Assembly: GCA_040954595.2 (NCBI GenBank)
Contig: CM082578.2
Span: 11,036,001-11,100,000 of the forward strand
Length of the DNA: 64,000 nt
From: Balanoglossus misakiensis
Taxonomy: Eukaryota > Hemichordata
Direction of reading: 5' to 3'
Below, piece by piece: positions 38,235 to 50,579 of the stretch. The notes under the pieces are model-generated. The model had not been told where the DNA came from. It saw only the letters and a list, made by a program, of their open reading frames with translations, and did no database searches. A program made the translations under genes and the position numbers. Each line of letters starts with the position of its first letter. Positions within the stretch are counted from its first letter, which is position 1.

Positions 38235-39375
38235 ATCGTCCAATTTAAGTGACCGCGTTTCATCCAAAAGAAATTATGTTTTTTTAGGGCAGATAAGTAA
38301 CGGAAAAATATAGTAGGTTGTTTTGAGTCATTATGGATTATGGAAAAAATATAACCGTACGGATGCTATTTTTTATGACATTGTCCCTCTCATTATTCAT
38401 TTTATTTCCCCCCAAAACCCCGAACTTTTTCCCGTGAACGAGTGTGCTTGCAATTATTTTTCGCCGAAATGTTTTATTTGTAGTGACCGCTTCCGGAGAA
38501 CCCTGCTCTTTCCTCCAATGATGGCCATGTTTGCGTATTTCCAATAATTCAGTCGAATATATCCCGGTGTTACCATGCAAAGAATCGTGAAACGGGTGAA
38601 TGAATGTCACCTTTACTCAATTCACTTTTTTAGTCTCTTACTCAGCTGTAATATTTCACTATTTGGATGATGATTGTTTAGAATTGTATTTTGTTCGCAA
38701 TAAACATGCACGTATTTCATTGACGTATGGGAAAGTGCCACAAGTAAACATGATGACAGACACCATATGGCGCACGCATCGATCATCACCTTAGAAACGT
38801 CCCTGGCGTTTGCAGTGACGTGTTCCTTGAGCGCTCTCCTTACGCGCTTTTTCGCCCGGCACCGATCTAGACTGGGCATGATTTCAGGATATGTGCCTTT
38901 TTGCAGGCATATTTGAATACATTTACTGGTAAACAGATGTTTTCTATATTAAAGTTTTGCAGGACATTTATGTACCGACCAATTGAAGAACCCTTAATTT
39001 GCATAATAACAGCCTTCGCACGCTGCTATTTTAACAGACTGAGTCAGACTTAAATGCAATTGTCGCTGTATGCAGGTGGTATCATGATCCTCACATGTAC
39101 ACGTTATGTCACCATATTGCTGAATACATAAAAGTGCTCGATAAATTTGACCAATCGCACACGGATAAACAATATTCAAAGTTACGTCCCCGCATAATTC
39201 GCATGTACCTATTTTCGCAGGTTTTTTTGCATCTGCTGGTAATGTTAACTGCTGCCGATCTCGTGATAGTCATAGTTGCGGGCATATATGAAAACGCAGC
39301 GGATTCAAATGATCGTTAGACACATAACTTGGAAAACAATCTACGGTTAACAGAATATGTGAACACGATGCCATC
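38235..39375. other. Spacer between the plexin-like and first receptor gene
   Basis: Non-coding by appearance, with stops in every frame. It should contain the 3' UTR of the plexin-like gene (an AATAAA lies at 38699-38704) and the promoter of the first Cys-loop receptor gene. I searched for plexin RasGAP-like exons here and saw none. Confidence 0.5.
38699..38704 (+). terminator. Candidate poly(A) signal of the plexin-like gene
   Basis: Canonical AATAAA about 465 bases after the stop codon, in AT-rich DNA. No transcript end is known, so other signals could be used. It supports the view that the gene ends before the receptor cluster. Confidence 0.4.
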
Positions 39376-42300
39376 ATGGTCTCGCAAATACGTTGGTTTT
39401 TGTTCGCCATGGCTTTGACCGGAACTCCGGATGGTAAGTTCATGTACACACAATTTATGGTAACACATGTTAATTAACTTGTGCTTTACGGGATGATTCT
39501 AAAAATGTCCATACATAAGTTTGAGTGTGTGTTCCTTATAATAAATGGATGTGTTGGTTAGGCAAACGGGTTAATACGGAATGTTTTTCCCCATTCGGTG
39601 AACATGTATACTTTTTCAGTCCTCTATACGGTAATTAAATTTTCTCCTAATTTATTTTAGGTCCGACTTAATAAGTAAACATTTGATTTTAGGCCCGACG
39701 AAACCTCACACGTTGCTCATTCTTACTACATTCCTTGCGATTGTATTTTGAACTGCAGCAGAATGTTCGAACCCGTACACTCGCCTATCTCGCGACTTGT
39801 TGAGCGACTACGAGCCCCTGTCGCTGCCGGTCAAGAACATCACAGATGTCGTGGTTCTGGAATTAAGCGTGGGATTGCATCGCATCGATGACATGGTGGG
39901 TCTATGGTGTTTATTCTCAAAGCACACAACGTTTGTGACATACAAATAACATCAAAAATGCGTGCGTTTATTGAGGGAATCTTCTATGCCCGCCAAATGT
40001 GACTCTATAGCGTCTCCAAGCCGATGCTGTAGGTTTGAAGCCATGAAAATGAAGTAATTGTATATCTGCTGGTAATTAAGACCTTGGTGTGACATTGTTT
40101 TATTTCTATTTTTAAAGGACGAGAAGCAGCAGATAATGACCGTGAGAACATACGTCACCCAGGTATGTATCGTCCCGGGGGTGGCACGCCAAGGAAGACA
40201 TGGATGCCCTTGCTCGTTCCACAGAATTTGCACCTTTTACCAGGATATTTTTACAAATGGGAGAAATTATACCCATAGAAACCTCTTATTCACAAAATCC
40301 TAGAGAAGGGGTAAAAGTCACAATACAGTTATAGTTTTTTCTCAGATCGACCAAAATCATATTTTCCAAATCGCATGTCAAAAAGTATGAGAAACGCCTA
40401 CATACACTCACAGTCGCACTATAACCCGACTGTTAAACCAGTACAAAAGACTCCCAACACCTAAATGATGCAAGCTAAAAGTCTGCGGCAGCATAAAAGC
40501 AACACTGAGAAAATTATTCTTGTGTCATCCTATTTACCGCAGAAATGGCGTGATGATTATCTGAGTTGGAACCCTGAGGATTATGCTGGTATAAGAGAAA
40601 TACGAATGCCAGCTGATAAGATTTGGTTACCAGATACAGCAGTCCTCAACAGGTGGGTTAAGAAACTGTTTTTGAATATAAAATGTTATATTACGTGAAT
40701 AACAATTCGTATGAGAATTTATCATCATATGTTTCTACAAGCTAATCATTTACACAAACTGACATATCATTGTACATGTATATCAATAAATCATTGTTAT
40801 ACAGCATCTGCATGACTTTATTTTAAACTATCTTAAATTCCTCATTATACAGTTACATGTATGTACTTCAATAAATTATTGCAGGTGGCTGTTTATCGCC
40901 CATTATCGACAGCATTAATTTTAGTGACTGAATTTTTTATGATGACCATTATGTATAAGGCTAAAAGGTTCACTTTCTTTGAGAAAATATGTGTTAATGG
41001 CATGGTCATCAGTAAGTCGTGGGTTAGTTGCTATTAAGAACATATTTAGCATTCGCTTGCTTTCTGGCATGGACGTGTATAAATGAACAAGCGCCAACTT
41101 TTGTCATTTGCAGTGCAATGGACAGCAATGGGCTTCTCGGCACAAACACCAACGTCGTCATCTCGCACACCGGTCACGTGTTGTGGACATTCCCGTTCCA
41201 CCTGCAGAGCAGTTGCAATTTTCGAATCAAGTACATACCCTTCGACACGCAGGTGTGTGACGTGCATTTTTCATCGTGGTCCTACGGGACCTCTGAGCTG
41301 CAGTTCGTTAACGCGTCGGTGCATCTCACGCACTACAAGAACCACGGGGAGTGGGTGCTACTGAAGGCGGGCATCTCGCCACTTTGCACCGTGATATCGC
41401 GCGACGTCGACTCCTTCCAGACGAGCGAAGCACTCTTGACGCTGGTGCTGCAGCGCCGGTCACAATTCGGCCTGCTGTTCACAATTGTTCCGTTCAGCCT
41501 GATCGCCATCCTCAGCCTGTTCGTGTTCCTGGTGCCGGTGGATTCCGGCGAGAAGTTGTCGTTCGGTATCACCAACCTGCTGACGTTGATCATGTTTTAC
41601 TCGGCGGTTTCCATGACGCTTCCGTCAACCGGCACGGAGGAATTCCCTATAATCGGTGAGTAAAACGGCTCTCTGTAATGCCCACTGTCATGTGACACCG
41701 GCTGTCCGGCGTTGGTTTGCTAAAGTAGCGTTTAATTTTGACCCAGTGTCATTGCGAAATATCCACATTACGAGTTTGATATCTCGTGTTCCCGGCCACG
41801 TGACTACTTGGAAATAAAATGTATTTTTCTAAGTTGGTTCAGGGAGCACATTATTGCGATATACATGATATACATGTATATACATTCGAGTTTTGGAGAC
41901 CATAACATCTGGTGGGTCGCTTCAGTTTTGAACAATTGATTATGCTGACAATTGATTGCATTCTGTCCATTTTCATTAATGTTCAACACTTACATTATCT
42001 TTTAACCAAATTTCGATTTTTCTTTTTTGTTATTATTTCCAGGAACTTTCTTTTTCGTGGTTATATGTCTGGTGTTGACGTCATGCCTGATGAGTGTCTT
42101 TGTATTGCAACTGCAACACCGCAAACGCCCTCCGTCGGCGCGTATTAAACGTCTGTTCTTCGGTCGCTGGGGGCTGCAGTGCTTTGCGTGGTACATTCCG
42201 AAACTGGGCAGAGAGAGGCGGCCGCTTGAGCGGATGCCCTGTGCGCACAACTTCCCCAGGCGACACTTGCTGCAAAGCTACTCGTCGATACCGTCCTCTC

Positions 42301-42605
42301 TCTCGGACACGCCGCTGATTCGCCGCAAGTCGTCGGTGGACATCGACACCATATCGCAGGCGCTGTGCGACCTGCAGAGTCACCTCAACCGAGCTCTGCT
42401 CGGCATTCATCGCATCGAGGGTCGGTTCAGAGACAAGAACGACGGCGAAGTCGAAGCCGCGTGCGCCGTTTGGCACAAAATCGCCGTCATCATGGACCAG
42501 ATATTTTTCGTCATCTTGGCAACCATCTTTGTGACCGTGTGCCCCACCTTTTTCTTAATTGCGGTATACGGTGATGACAATCTGCCGACCGAAGACCCGT
42601 TTTGA
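39376..42605 (+). CDS. Cys-loop ligand-gated channel subunit, nAChR-like (cluster copy 1)
   Basis: Six exons: 39376-39433, 39759-39895, 40118-40162, 40543-40652, 41114-41655, 42043-42605; 484 residues in one frame. A signal peptide spans about 1-19. Loop D and A motifs are present (KWRDDYLSWNP; WLPDTAVLN). The Cys-loop is C151-C165 with exactly 13 residues between. M1 starts near 236; M2 has GEKLSFGITNLLTL, closely like nAChR alpha7, with E at -1', T6' and L9', predicting cation selectivity. M3 is followed by a basic loop with LFFGRW, and M4 lies near the C-terminus. The vicinal cysteine pair of alpha subunits is missing in loop C, so it should be a non-alpha subunit or have another ligand. 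The 45- and 110-base exons match the conserved sizes in vertebrate CHRN genes. Pentameric membrane channel; partners may be its neighbours. Confidence 0.88.
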
Positions 42606-43698
42606 AACTAAAGTCATTCGCGCGTTTCTTAAATCACCAAGTTTCTGCTTTTTAAAATCAAAAATATATTTTAAAAAATCTATGCGGAACTGAACTGTTT
42701 TAAATGTGTGTTGAGTAGAGAAGGTGGCTAAATATGACACAACCTTAAAAGACGCCAAACACCGAAAACTATTGTGTTTATGAACTTTGACTCTTTGGAA
42801 ACTGGTATGCCGTATAAACATGTAATTGAATTTTGTGCATGATTCAGAAGCGCACAGATAAAGTTCACTTAACTTGATAGATGTATAAATTATGTTATAC
42901 CAAACTTTGCTTCGTGTCTATTACCTTACGCATTTCTATTGTTTAAAAACTGTGTGGTTTACTTGTAAAGCGGACTGCTACAGCACCAATGAATGACAAA
43001 CTGACAATGATACTGAACAGGGACGAAGTAATAATTTCGACAAGCACATGGCATGCAGAGAAGCAATATAAATATTACAGTACACTTCAATTTTAAAAAC
43101 AAACGTCTTTGCTAAGAGACCATGTGGTAAATTGCAGTGCACTGCCGATATTATGAAGCAAGCTGCAAACACGACGTGGGCTCGCCTGTGCAAACAGCCT
43201 CATTTCCACCTGACTGTTCCCCTGGTCCATCCACGATGAAGTGGCGCTCGCCCAAAATCGTCGCAAAATTTTCCGCATAAGTCTGAAATCGATTGTACGT
43301 CATCAGCATGTATGTCAATAATGAATGCATGGGGAATTTACCACCACTTTGGCGAGGTCGTTTTCGCAGAAACCTGCACAATTCTCATGGGCAGATGTGA
43401 TGCGTAATTTTCCATTTTAATCTTCTGCGCACCATTCTATCATCGACAGTTGCATGTAATGTGGCCACGGGCCAAACAGCACAGAGAATTATGTGTGATG
43501 AGGGCGTATGTTCATTTTCGGAGACTCGGCCAAATGCGGCATGTCTATTTTAAGTGTTCCGCGTACTACTGGTATTGTCAACTTCCAGCTAAATCGGGTT
43601 ACAGCTTGCAATTGCAGGCTTATATAAAGCACATTCGAGTCGGAGTGTGATTAGATTTAGACAGAGAAAAAAAAGACACATTCATATATACACACACG
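42606..43698. other. Spacer between receptor copies 1 and 2
   Basis: AT-rich and non-coding by appearance. It must contain the 3' UTR of copy 1 and the promoter of copy 2. No further exon is seen. Confidence 0.5.
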
Positions 43699-46184
43699 AT
43701 GTGTGAACACACTGGTATTTTTTCGCGAAAAGTCTGTTTTCTGACTGCGGTCGTCATTGCAGGGACATTACCTGGTGAGCTTTTAAATTAATAATTCTTA
43801 TTTTCATTTTTTCTGGTGAGTTTGTGGGTTTCGGATAGCCGTGGTTAACCTGTATTGTGTGTCACCTCTTCAGTGTGTCTGTGACGTTCCTCGTTTATTC
43901 ACTTCAATATTCTCCTATAGCTCCGTTATTTAAAGTCGCTAACACGGTCATCAGTAGACCCGATTTAATATGGTAACTGTGCCATTTGTAATTGTAGCAG
44001 AGAGTTCGTATGCCAGAAATCCCTATACTCGGCTATCACGTGACTTGTTGTCGGACTATGAGGCTCTGTCACTACCTGTCAACAACGCCACGGATACCGT
44101 GTCCCTCGACTTCAGTATATGCATTCATCGGATAGAGGATATGGTAGGTTCCAGAGTGTCTTCGGATTTTTTTTCTGCTAAGATTCATTCACACCATGTT
44201 TTTTTTCGAGCATTTATGTACAGCTAAGGCTTCACACAGTCAACTCAAAGATCAGTCAATCAATCAACCAAAAGTATGTTTCTATTTAAAATGATTTACT
44301 TTCATAAGTTTTTTTTCTTCTGAACTTTGAACTTATTTTATCTTTTTGCAAAGGACGAGAAGCAGCAGATGATGACTCTGTCAGCATATGTCGTTCAGGT
44401 ATGTATACATCTCCAGAAAATTAGCACATTTGACAGTTAGTTTTCAAAACGTGTCAGGAACCGCTAAATACAATGCAATGACTTTTTTTTTTCATTTCAG
44501 AAATGGCAAGATCCATACCTGAGTTGGGATCCCGAAGAATACGATGGCATAGTAGAAATCCAAGTGCCGGCTGATAGGATTTGGGTACCTGACACCGTAG
44601 TTCTCAACAGGTGTGTGTGATATTAATACACGTGGTATGAAAAAGTAAACAAAAAAACGGGGAAAAAAAATTTAAATACCAATAAAATTATGAAACTACT
44701 TTTGAGTGACACATTTCAAATGTAAAGTTATTGAAACATCTAATAGATGAAAATTGATAAAATACTTTTTACGTATAGGAATGCCTTTGTAAATTGCCGG
44801 CTGGGAATGTATATCTCCAAAAGGTACCGTGTCCATGGCGCATTTTGATTATGCAATAGAAATAGAAAACCTTCCGCAAAAACTTCGTCACAGATAGTGT
44901 ACCACACAACGGCCGGTGTATACGTTCCTCCATGTCACAAAATAACAGAATGCGTTGAATTTGGTCATTTGCAGTTCACAAGACAGCAATGGGCTGGTTG
45001 GGTCCGATACCAACGTCGTCATATCACATGACGGCCACGTGCTCTGGGTGTCTCCGTTCCACCTCCAGAACAGGTGCAAGTTTCGAATCAAGTACATACC
45101 GTTCGACAGACAGACGTGCGAGGTGCAGTTCTCTTCGTGGTCGTACGGGAACGGACAGCTCCAGTTCGCCAACACGTCGGTTCATCTGGATCACCACCAA
45201 GACCACGGCAAGTGGATGTTACTGGAAGCGCAGATCTCGCCACGGGACGGCATGACGTCACACAACCCATCTCGGATGAGCGGCGCTCTATTGGTCCTGG
45301 TACTTCAGCGTCGCCCCGTCTTCGGCGTGCTAGTTACAATCGTCCCCTTCGTCTTGATAGCCGTCCTGAGTGTGTTCGTTTTCTTGGTGCCAGTGGATTC
45401 CGGCGAGAAGTTATCCTTTGGTGTCACCAACCTACTGACGTTAATCATGTTTTACTCCAGCATTTCCAATACCCTTCCGTCAACTGCCGCCGGCGAATTC
45501 CCTGTGATTGGTGAGTAAATATTTCCTAATAACTGCGGATTTCATTCTAAGGTCTGAAACAATAGAATCCTCTTTTTTCGCTTAGCATGACCTAATTAAT
45601 TTTTTCCATGCCTTTTGTTATGTTTTTCTTCAGGAACTTTCTTCTTCGTTGTTATTTGCCTGGTGATGGCGTCGTGTCTGCTGAGTGTCCTCGTGTTACA
45701 CATACACCACCGCAAGAAGCCAGTGCCAGCGCTCGTCAAACGAATATTCTTCGGCCGTCGCTGGGGGTTGCGGCGCTTTGTCTGGTACACTCCGACGGAC
45801 GACGACGGGAGGAGGCTGCGCGACATGTCGTCGTGTGGCCCCAACCTCGCCCGACAAGGTTTACTGTTGAGCTACGCGTCCGTGCCATCCTCGGTCACCA
45901 GCACGCCACTGCTGCAACGCAAGGCGTACACGCGAGAATCACACGCGCCAACCGACACCGCATCGCAGCTGCTGTTGGACATGGAGAGTAATCTCGACCG
46001 GGCACTGTTCGGAATTCAGCGCATCGAGGGACATTTGAAAGGCCGAGAAGAGTGCGATGGGTACACGTCTACCACTTGGCAAAAGATAGCCGTTATTCTG
46101 GATCAGCTGTTCTTCATCGCACTGGGGTCTGTTTTTCTGTCTATTTTGCCTGTGTTTTTCATTACGGCAACATGCAGTAGTTGA
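43699..46184 (+). CDS. Cys-loop ligand-gated channel subunit, nAChR-like (cluster copy 2)
   Basis: Six exons: 43699-43774, 43998-44143, 44354-44398, 44501-44610, 44975-45510, 45634-46184; 487 residues in one frame. It is the closest relative of copy 1: both have DLLSDYE near the mature N-terminus, SNGL..G..TNVVISH, HFLQ-type stretches before the Cys-loop, and FLVPVDSGEKLSFG entering M2. The Cys-loop is C-x13-C (CKFRIKYIPFDRQTC). M2 keeps E-1', T6' and L9'. Loop C again lacks the vicinal cysteines. The M3-M4 loop contains a basic FFGRRWGL segment and M4 ends close to the C-terminus. The exon order, phases (1,0,0,2,1) and the 45- and 110-base exons match its neighbours exactly, which shows tandem duplication. 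An AATAAA follows at 46516-46521. Ligand and assembly are unknown. Confidence 0.88.
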
Positions 46185-47360
46185 TAGGGCTGAAAGTTGA
46201 TTCAAAATGATAATGGTGACTTATATACACGACTAAGATATGAACAAGAGTGAAGTTGGAACTTTCCAAACTTAACTTCATCGTACATAACCGTTACTAT
46301 GTACCAAGTGTTATCAAAGTAAATGACGTGTGAGATTCATCACGTCCAAGCAATTAAAGAGCACATTTAACAAACACTTTCCTCAACACGTTATCATTTA
46401 ACTGTCAGAGACGTGTTAACTTTCTGTTTAATATAATGATGATTTTTTTTTCAATGTAACAAATGTAATTTATTGGAGTTTGTGATTTATAATTTTTCTT
46501 CAAAGATTCCTTAGAAATAAAGTTGTTAACATTAACATTTAAGATTAATAATCAGTTTTTATTAATGCGAAGAACTTGTGAGTGTAATTTGTCTGTCAGC
46601 ATCTCTCACACACAGGCTAACACACACACACACTCATTTCTGTGACAACAGCATTTCCCAATGAATGCGTCACACTCCATCTACATCCATTCATAGAATC
46701 GCCGTTATTCATTACTCATTTTTCCAACAACAATATTTCCCGGTAATTGTTCAAGTGAAACCTATTTACATGCTTCGTTGTAAACAGAGTATTTTTAGAA
46801 ACGGATAAGCGAATATGGTGGTAGTGAATGCGAGGCGGTAATAGCGCTTAATGACCGACACTGCATTATGGAAATCAACCACCTGTTGATTTGTTAACAC
46901 AAACTGTGCTACGTTCCCCACTTTCCTCGTGTACCCACCTTTCTTTTATATCTGTCCAAGCAGCAAATATACATACAAGACATATCATGTGCATGAGTCT
47001 CTAGTGCGTATCAATGAAATACTACTACTGTAACAACAAGGCTGGTATTGAATGTTCACGATTAAACCATATTCACATAAGAAGACGCGATTGATCAATA
47101 CAGTGTACACTCATTGATGTAACCTTCGTCAATGGACTCGGGGGACATTGTGCATGCCATTGAAGTACATTACGCAACTTTGCAATAATACTGACAGATA
47201 CCTGGAATTGAACGACAAAGGAAAATTACAGTTATCAGAAATAATTAGCAGGAGTACATTTTAGAGTATAAATAAGGAACTCTTCCTCCAAACAAGCTAT
47301 TTGAAAACGAGAGAATAGCAAAGTCACCAGTACTTGATGTGTGCGATTTGACTTTCGACG
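46185..47360. other. Spacer between receptor copies 2 and 3
   Basis: AT-rich, with no coding exon seen. It holds the poly(A) signal AATAAA at 46516-46521 and a short CA repeat near 46.62 kb. The promoter of copy 3 should lie at its right end. Confidence 0.5.
46516..46521 (+). terminator. Candidate poly(A) signal of receptor copy 2
   Basis: Canonical AATAAA about 330 bases after the stop codon of copy 2, in AT-rich DNA. Inferred from motif and position. Confidence 0.45.
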
Positions 47361-49631
47361 ATGTTTAGAGACGCCATTCCTATATTTGTGTTCGGCGGAC
47401 TTTTTGTGGCATTTATTGGTAAGCTGTTTGTTGATGTCGATTCCCTCCAGACATGTTATCCGCTGTCGCCTTATTCCAATCGTTACAAATCTAATTTCAC
47501 AGGAAGGGATTTCGTTCTATATAATGTACGTGTGCATTTTGTTGATGCAGATCAGCTATAAGCTGTTTACAAGAATTGCAACACAATGACCGTAAATACC
47601 ATATGTTCTTTTCAAGGTGTGAGTTCAGGTCATGTGAACCCTTACAGTCGTCTGTCGTCCGACCTGTTAGATGGCTATGATAAGTACGCGTTGCCCGTCA
47701 AAAACGCGTCGGAAATCCTGGCCGTTGAGATCGGTGTGTGTTTGCATCAGATCGCGGAAATGGTGAGTGTAGAAACACTTTTACGCCAACTGCTATATAT
47801 GGTTCAAACGGGCTAATTTCCTTGTTTCATTGGGGAACTTTGAAAATTGTCTTTATGTCCTTGAAGTTATGGCAACACAGTGTGCTCATCTGTTATATTA
47901 TAGTACATGGTTGAGGATGATTGAGTTAACCGAAATTATTCTGTTCTGGTTCGTGATGATTCTGAATATATTTTCTTCACTTTGCAGGACGAGAAATCAC
48001 AACAATTCACGGTAACGGCATTTATTCAACAGGTAATTACGTTCCTTCTAACTTTTGTACATATGTTTCCTGTTTCACGTGTAGCAACAGTCTACTAGTA
48101 CGCATTCTCGGAAAGGAGAAATTGTTAAATCTGTAAATAAACGCGCGTCCTTTTCAATTCCTAGAAATGGACTGACCAGTACCTTGAATGGGACCCGTCG
48201 GAATATGATGGTATTACAGAAACGAGGTTACCAGTCGATATGATATGGCGGCCTGATACCGTGGTATTCAACAAGTAAGTCACGTGCGAACATTTTCATC
48301 CTCAGTGCGCGTCAGATCAATTGCCACCTATACCCAAGACATCATTATTTGCCCCTTCATTGATGACATATAACATTTACTTAGTGTCGGTGTTCCTCTG
48401 CTTTTCTTACCACAGCGTTGATCAAACGTACGGGCATTTCACAACCTCGGACAGCAACGCAGTGATCACCTCCCGGGGCGATGTGCTCTGGTTGGCTCCG
48501 GTCCTGCTGAAGAACAGCTGCAAGTTCGACATCAAGAACGTTCCTTACGACACGCAGAAGTGTCAGCTCCCCTTTGCGTCGTGGTCGTACGAAAAGACCC
48601 GATTGGAGCTGGTGAATGCCTCGGTGAGACTCGACAATTATCGGGAGCACGGCAAGTGGGAGCTGCTCGAGGCCGACATCGCTCCCTTCAGCGCCACGTT
48701 GACCAGTCGGAGATATGAGATGGCGGGGGCGCTGTTGACACTGACGCTGCAGCGCCGTCCGCAGTTTTGTCTGCTGTTCGTGGTCGTCCCTTACATTCTG
48801 ATAGGCGCCATCAGTCTCCTTGTGTTTTTGCTGCCAGCGGAATCCGGCGAGAAAATGTCGTTGGGCATCACCAATTTGCTGACCCTGATTCTCTTCTACG
48901 TCGAAATATCTCACATTCTACCAGCGACGGCCGACAGCCAGTTTCCACTTTTAGGTAGGTCCGAGTTAAATTGATTCATCCAAGGAACTTTTCCCACATT
49001 TTTCCAGTTGTCCACATTATTAATGTGACGTTCTCGTGTCTTTTTTCGTTGCTAAGGCACATTCCACTTTGTCTTCATATGTTTCGTGTCTGCATCCTGC
49101 ATCCTGACCGTCTTGGTGTTGAACATTTACCATCGAAAGAACAGCCAGCGCCCTCTGCCCATGTGGGTTCGCCGCCTCTTCTTCGGTCGCTGGGGATTGC
49201 ACAGGTTCGTGTGGTACTTCCCCGGTAGGAGAGAGGAGGACTGCTACAGGGACAACTTTAAGCGAATCTGCAGAGGACCAGCTTGGCGCCCGCACGCGGT
49301 GAAGCAAAGCATCGCGCTTGGCAACTCTCTTCTTTCCTCGCCCGGGGGCGCGACTCCTCTACTGCAGTGCGATATTAGCTGCGAGAGACTGTCGCAGGGT
49401 TTGGTCGACATTCGAAGTGACATCTCACAGACGATGTGCCGCCTGCAACGCATCGAAAGTCGCCTGATGATGAACGAGAACCCCAACCCGTTTGCCGACA
49501 ACCACGCGAGTCCGCTGTGTAGTGACTGGCAGAAAGTCTCCATAATTTTGGACCAGTTGTTTTTCATAATTTTGTTCTCACTGGCCTCGGTCGCATGCAT
49601 TGTTTTCATGATCCTGATGAGCTGGTCATAA
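47361..49631 (+). CDS. Cys-loop ligand-gated channel subunit, nAChR-like (cluster copy 3)
   Basis: Six exons: 47361-47418, 47617-47762, 47988-48032, 48165-48274, 48416-48954, 49057-49631; 490 residues in one frame. The short first exon encodes a signal peptide (FVFGGLFVAFIG). Binding-domain landmarks are KWTDQYLEWDP and WRPDTVVFN; the Cys-loop is CKFDIKNVPYDTQKC. M2 reads GEKMSLGITNLLTLILFY, with E at -1' and L at 9', so cation selectivity is expected. Loop C has no vicinal cysteines. It has diverged more than copies 1 and 2: SNAVITSRGDVLW replaces the SNGL..NVVISH stretch, and M2 carries a glutamate near its outer end (FYVEIS). Exon sizes and phases match the other two copies, so it belongs to the same tandem array. 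Ligand unknown. Confidence 0.88.
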
Positions 49632-50579
49632 AAGAACACGAGCTGAATTATTTTCCTGAATTTTACGTGCATATGACCACTGACTTGACATACATTATGG
49701 CTGCCTCAAAGCAAACTGACCGAAAATGCCTGCTCTTTTTTCCTTCAAAGAATGGACAGTTAAAACTTACTGAGTTGATAATACGTACTATCAGTTTCTT
49801 AATTATGAATATTTTATTAACAGTGTAATATTACCCAAGACTTTCAGATGAGAAAAGTTTTTGAAAATACCATAATACTCTAGTCAACAAACACCCAAAT
49901 CAATTTACAAGTGGTCCATGGTATAAATTAATGCAATTTCATATACAGGAAATACAGGTGCAATTTACACTCTATGGTATAATAATTGAGGTGTTAAATC
50001 CCCAGAAATTGCGTGACTGTATTCCAGCCCATGGAAGACAAAGTCAGGCATTTTCATTCACTGCATCAGAACATACAATGTACTTTTGTAACTGAGGTGA
50101 ACCAGGTGAGCTGCAATGCAGTCTGGTTTGGTGGGAGAATTACAGAGAAGCAGCTGCTGAAGTGATGAGGGTAAGGATGTCACGACCAGGCTGCCCATTA
50201 ACATAAATGTATGTTAATAAGGACAGAAACCATACACCCCTATGACACAGGCCAATATCAGAACTCTAGTTGAATAAACTGGACCTATCATTTATATATA
50301 CATACATGTGTGTGCGTATCATTTCTATGACTGTAACTGTCAATCAAGCACTGTTAGATTTACAGGAAACAAATATACCTTGGGAAAGGGGAAAAACACA
50401 AGTTGAATCACCTTATCATTTTAAAAGAACACTTCTGTGGTTTCATGTATGCGATTTGTAAATACATGTAACCTAAAAGAATGAACAGTCGCTTCCAAAA
50501 ACGGAAAGCCATCGTGAAAAAAAGCATCCCTGTCACGGTGCATAGTATTGCATTGGAATCGAAGACCTGTCATGTAACA
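49632..50579. other. Convergent spacer between receptor copy 3 and the carrier gene
   Basis: The two flanking genes point towards each other, so this stretch holds two 3' UTRs. It is AT-rich and I see no coding exon. Confidence 0.5.

Noticed and set aside
38235-39375. Possible downstream RasGAP exons of the plexin-like gene
   Set aside because: No frame between the tail exon and the first receptor gene shows GAP-like sequence, and a poly(A) signal lies at 38699.
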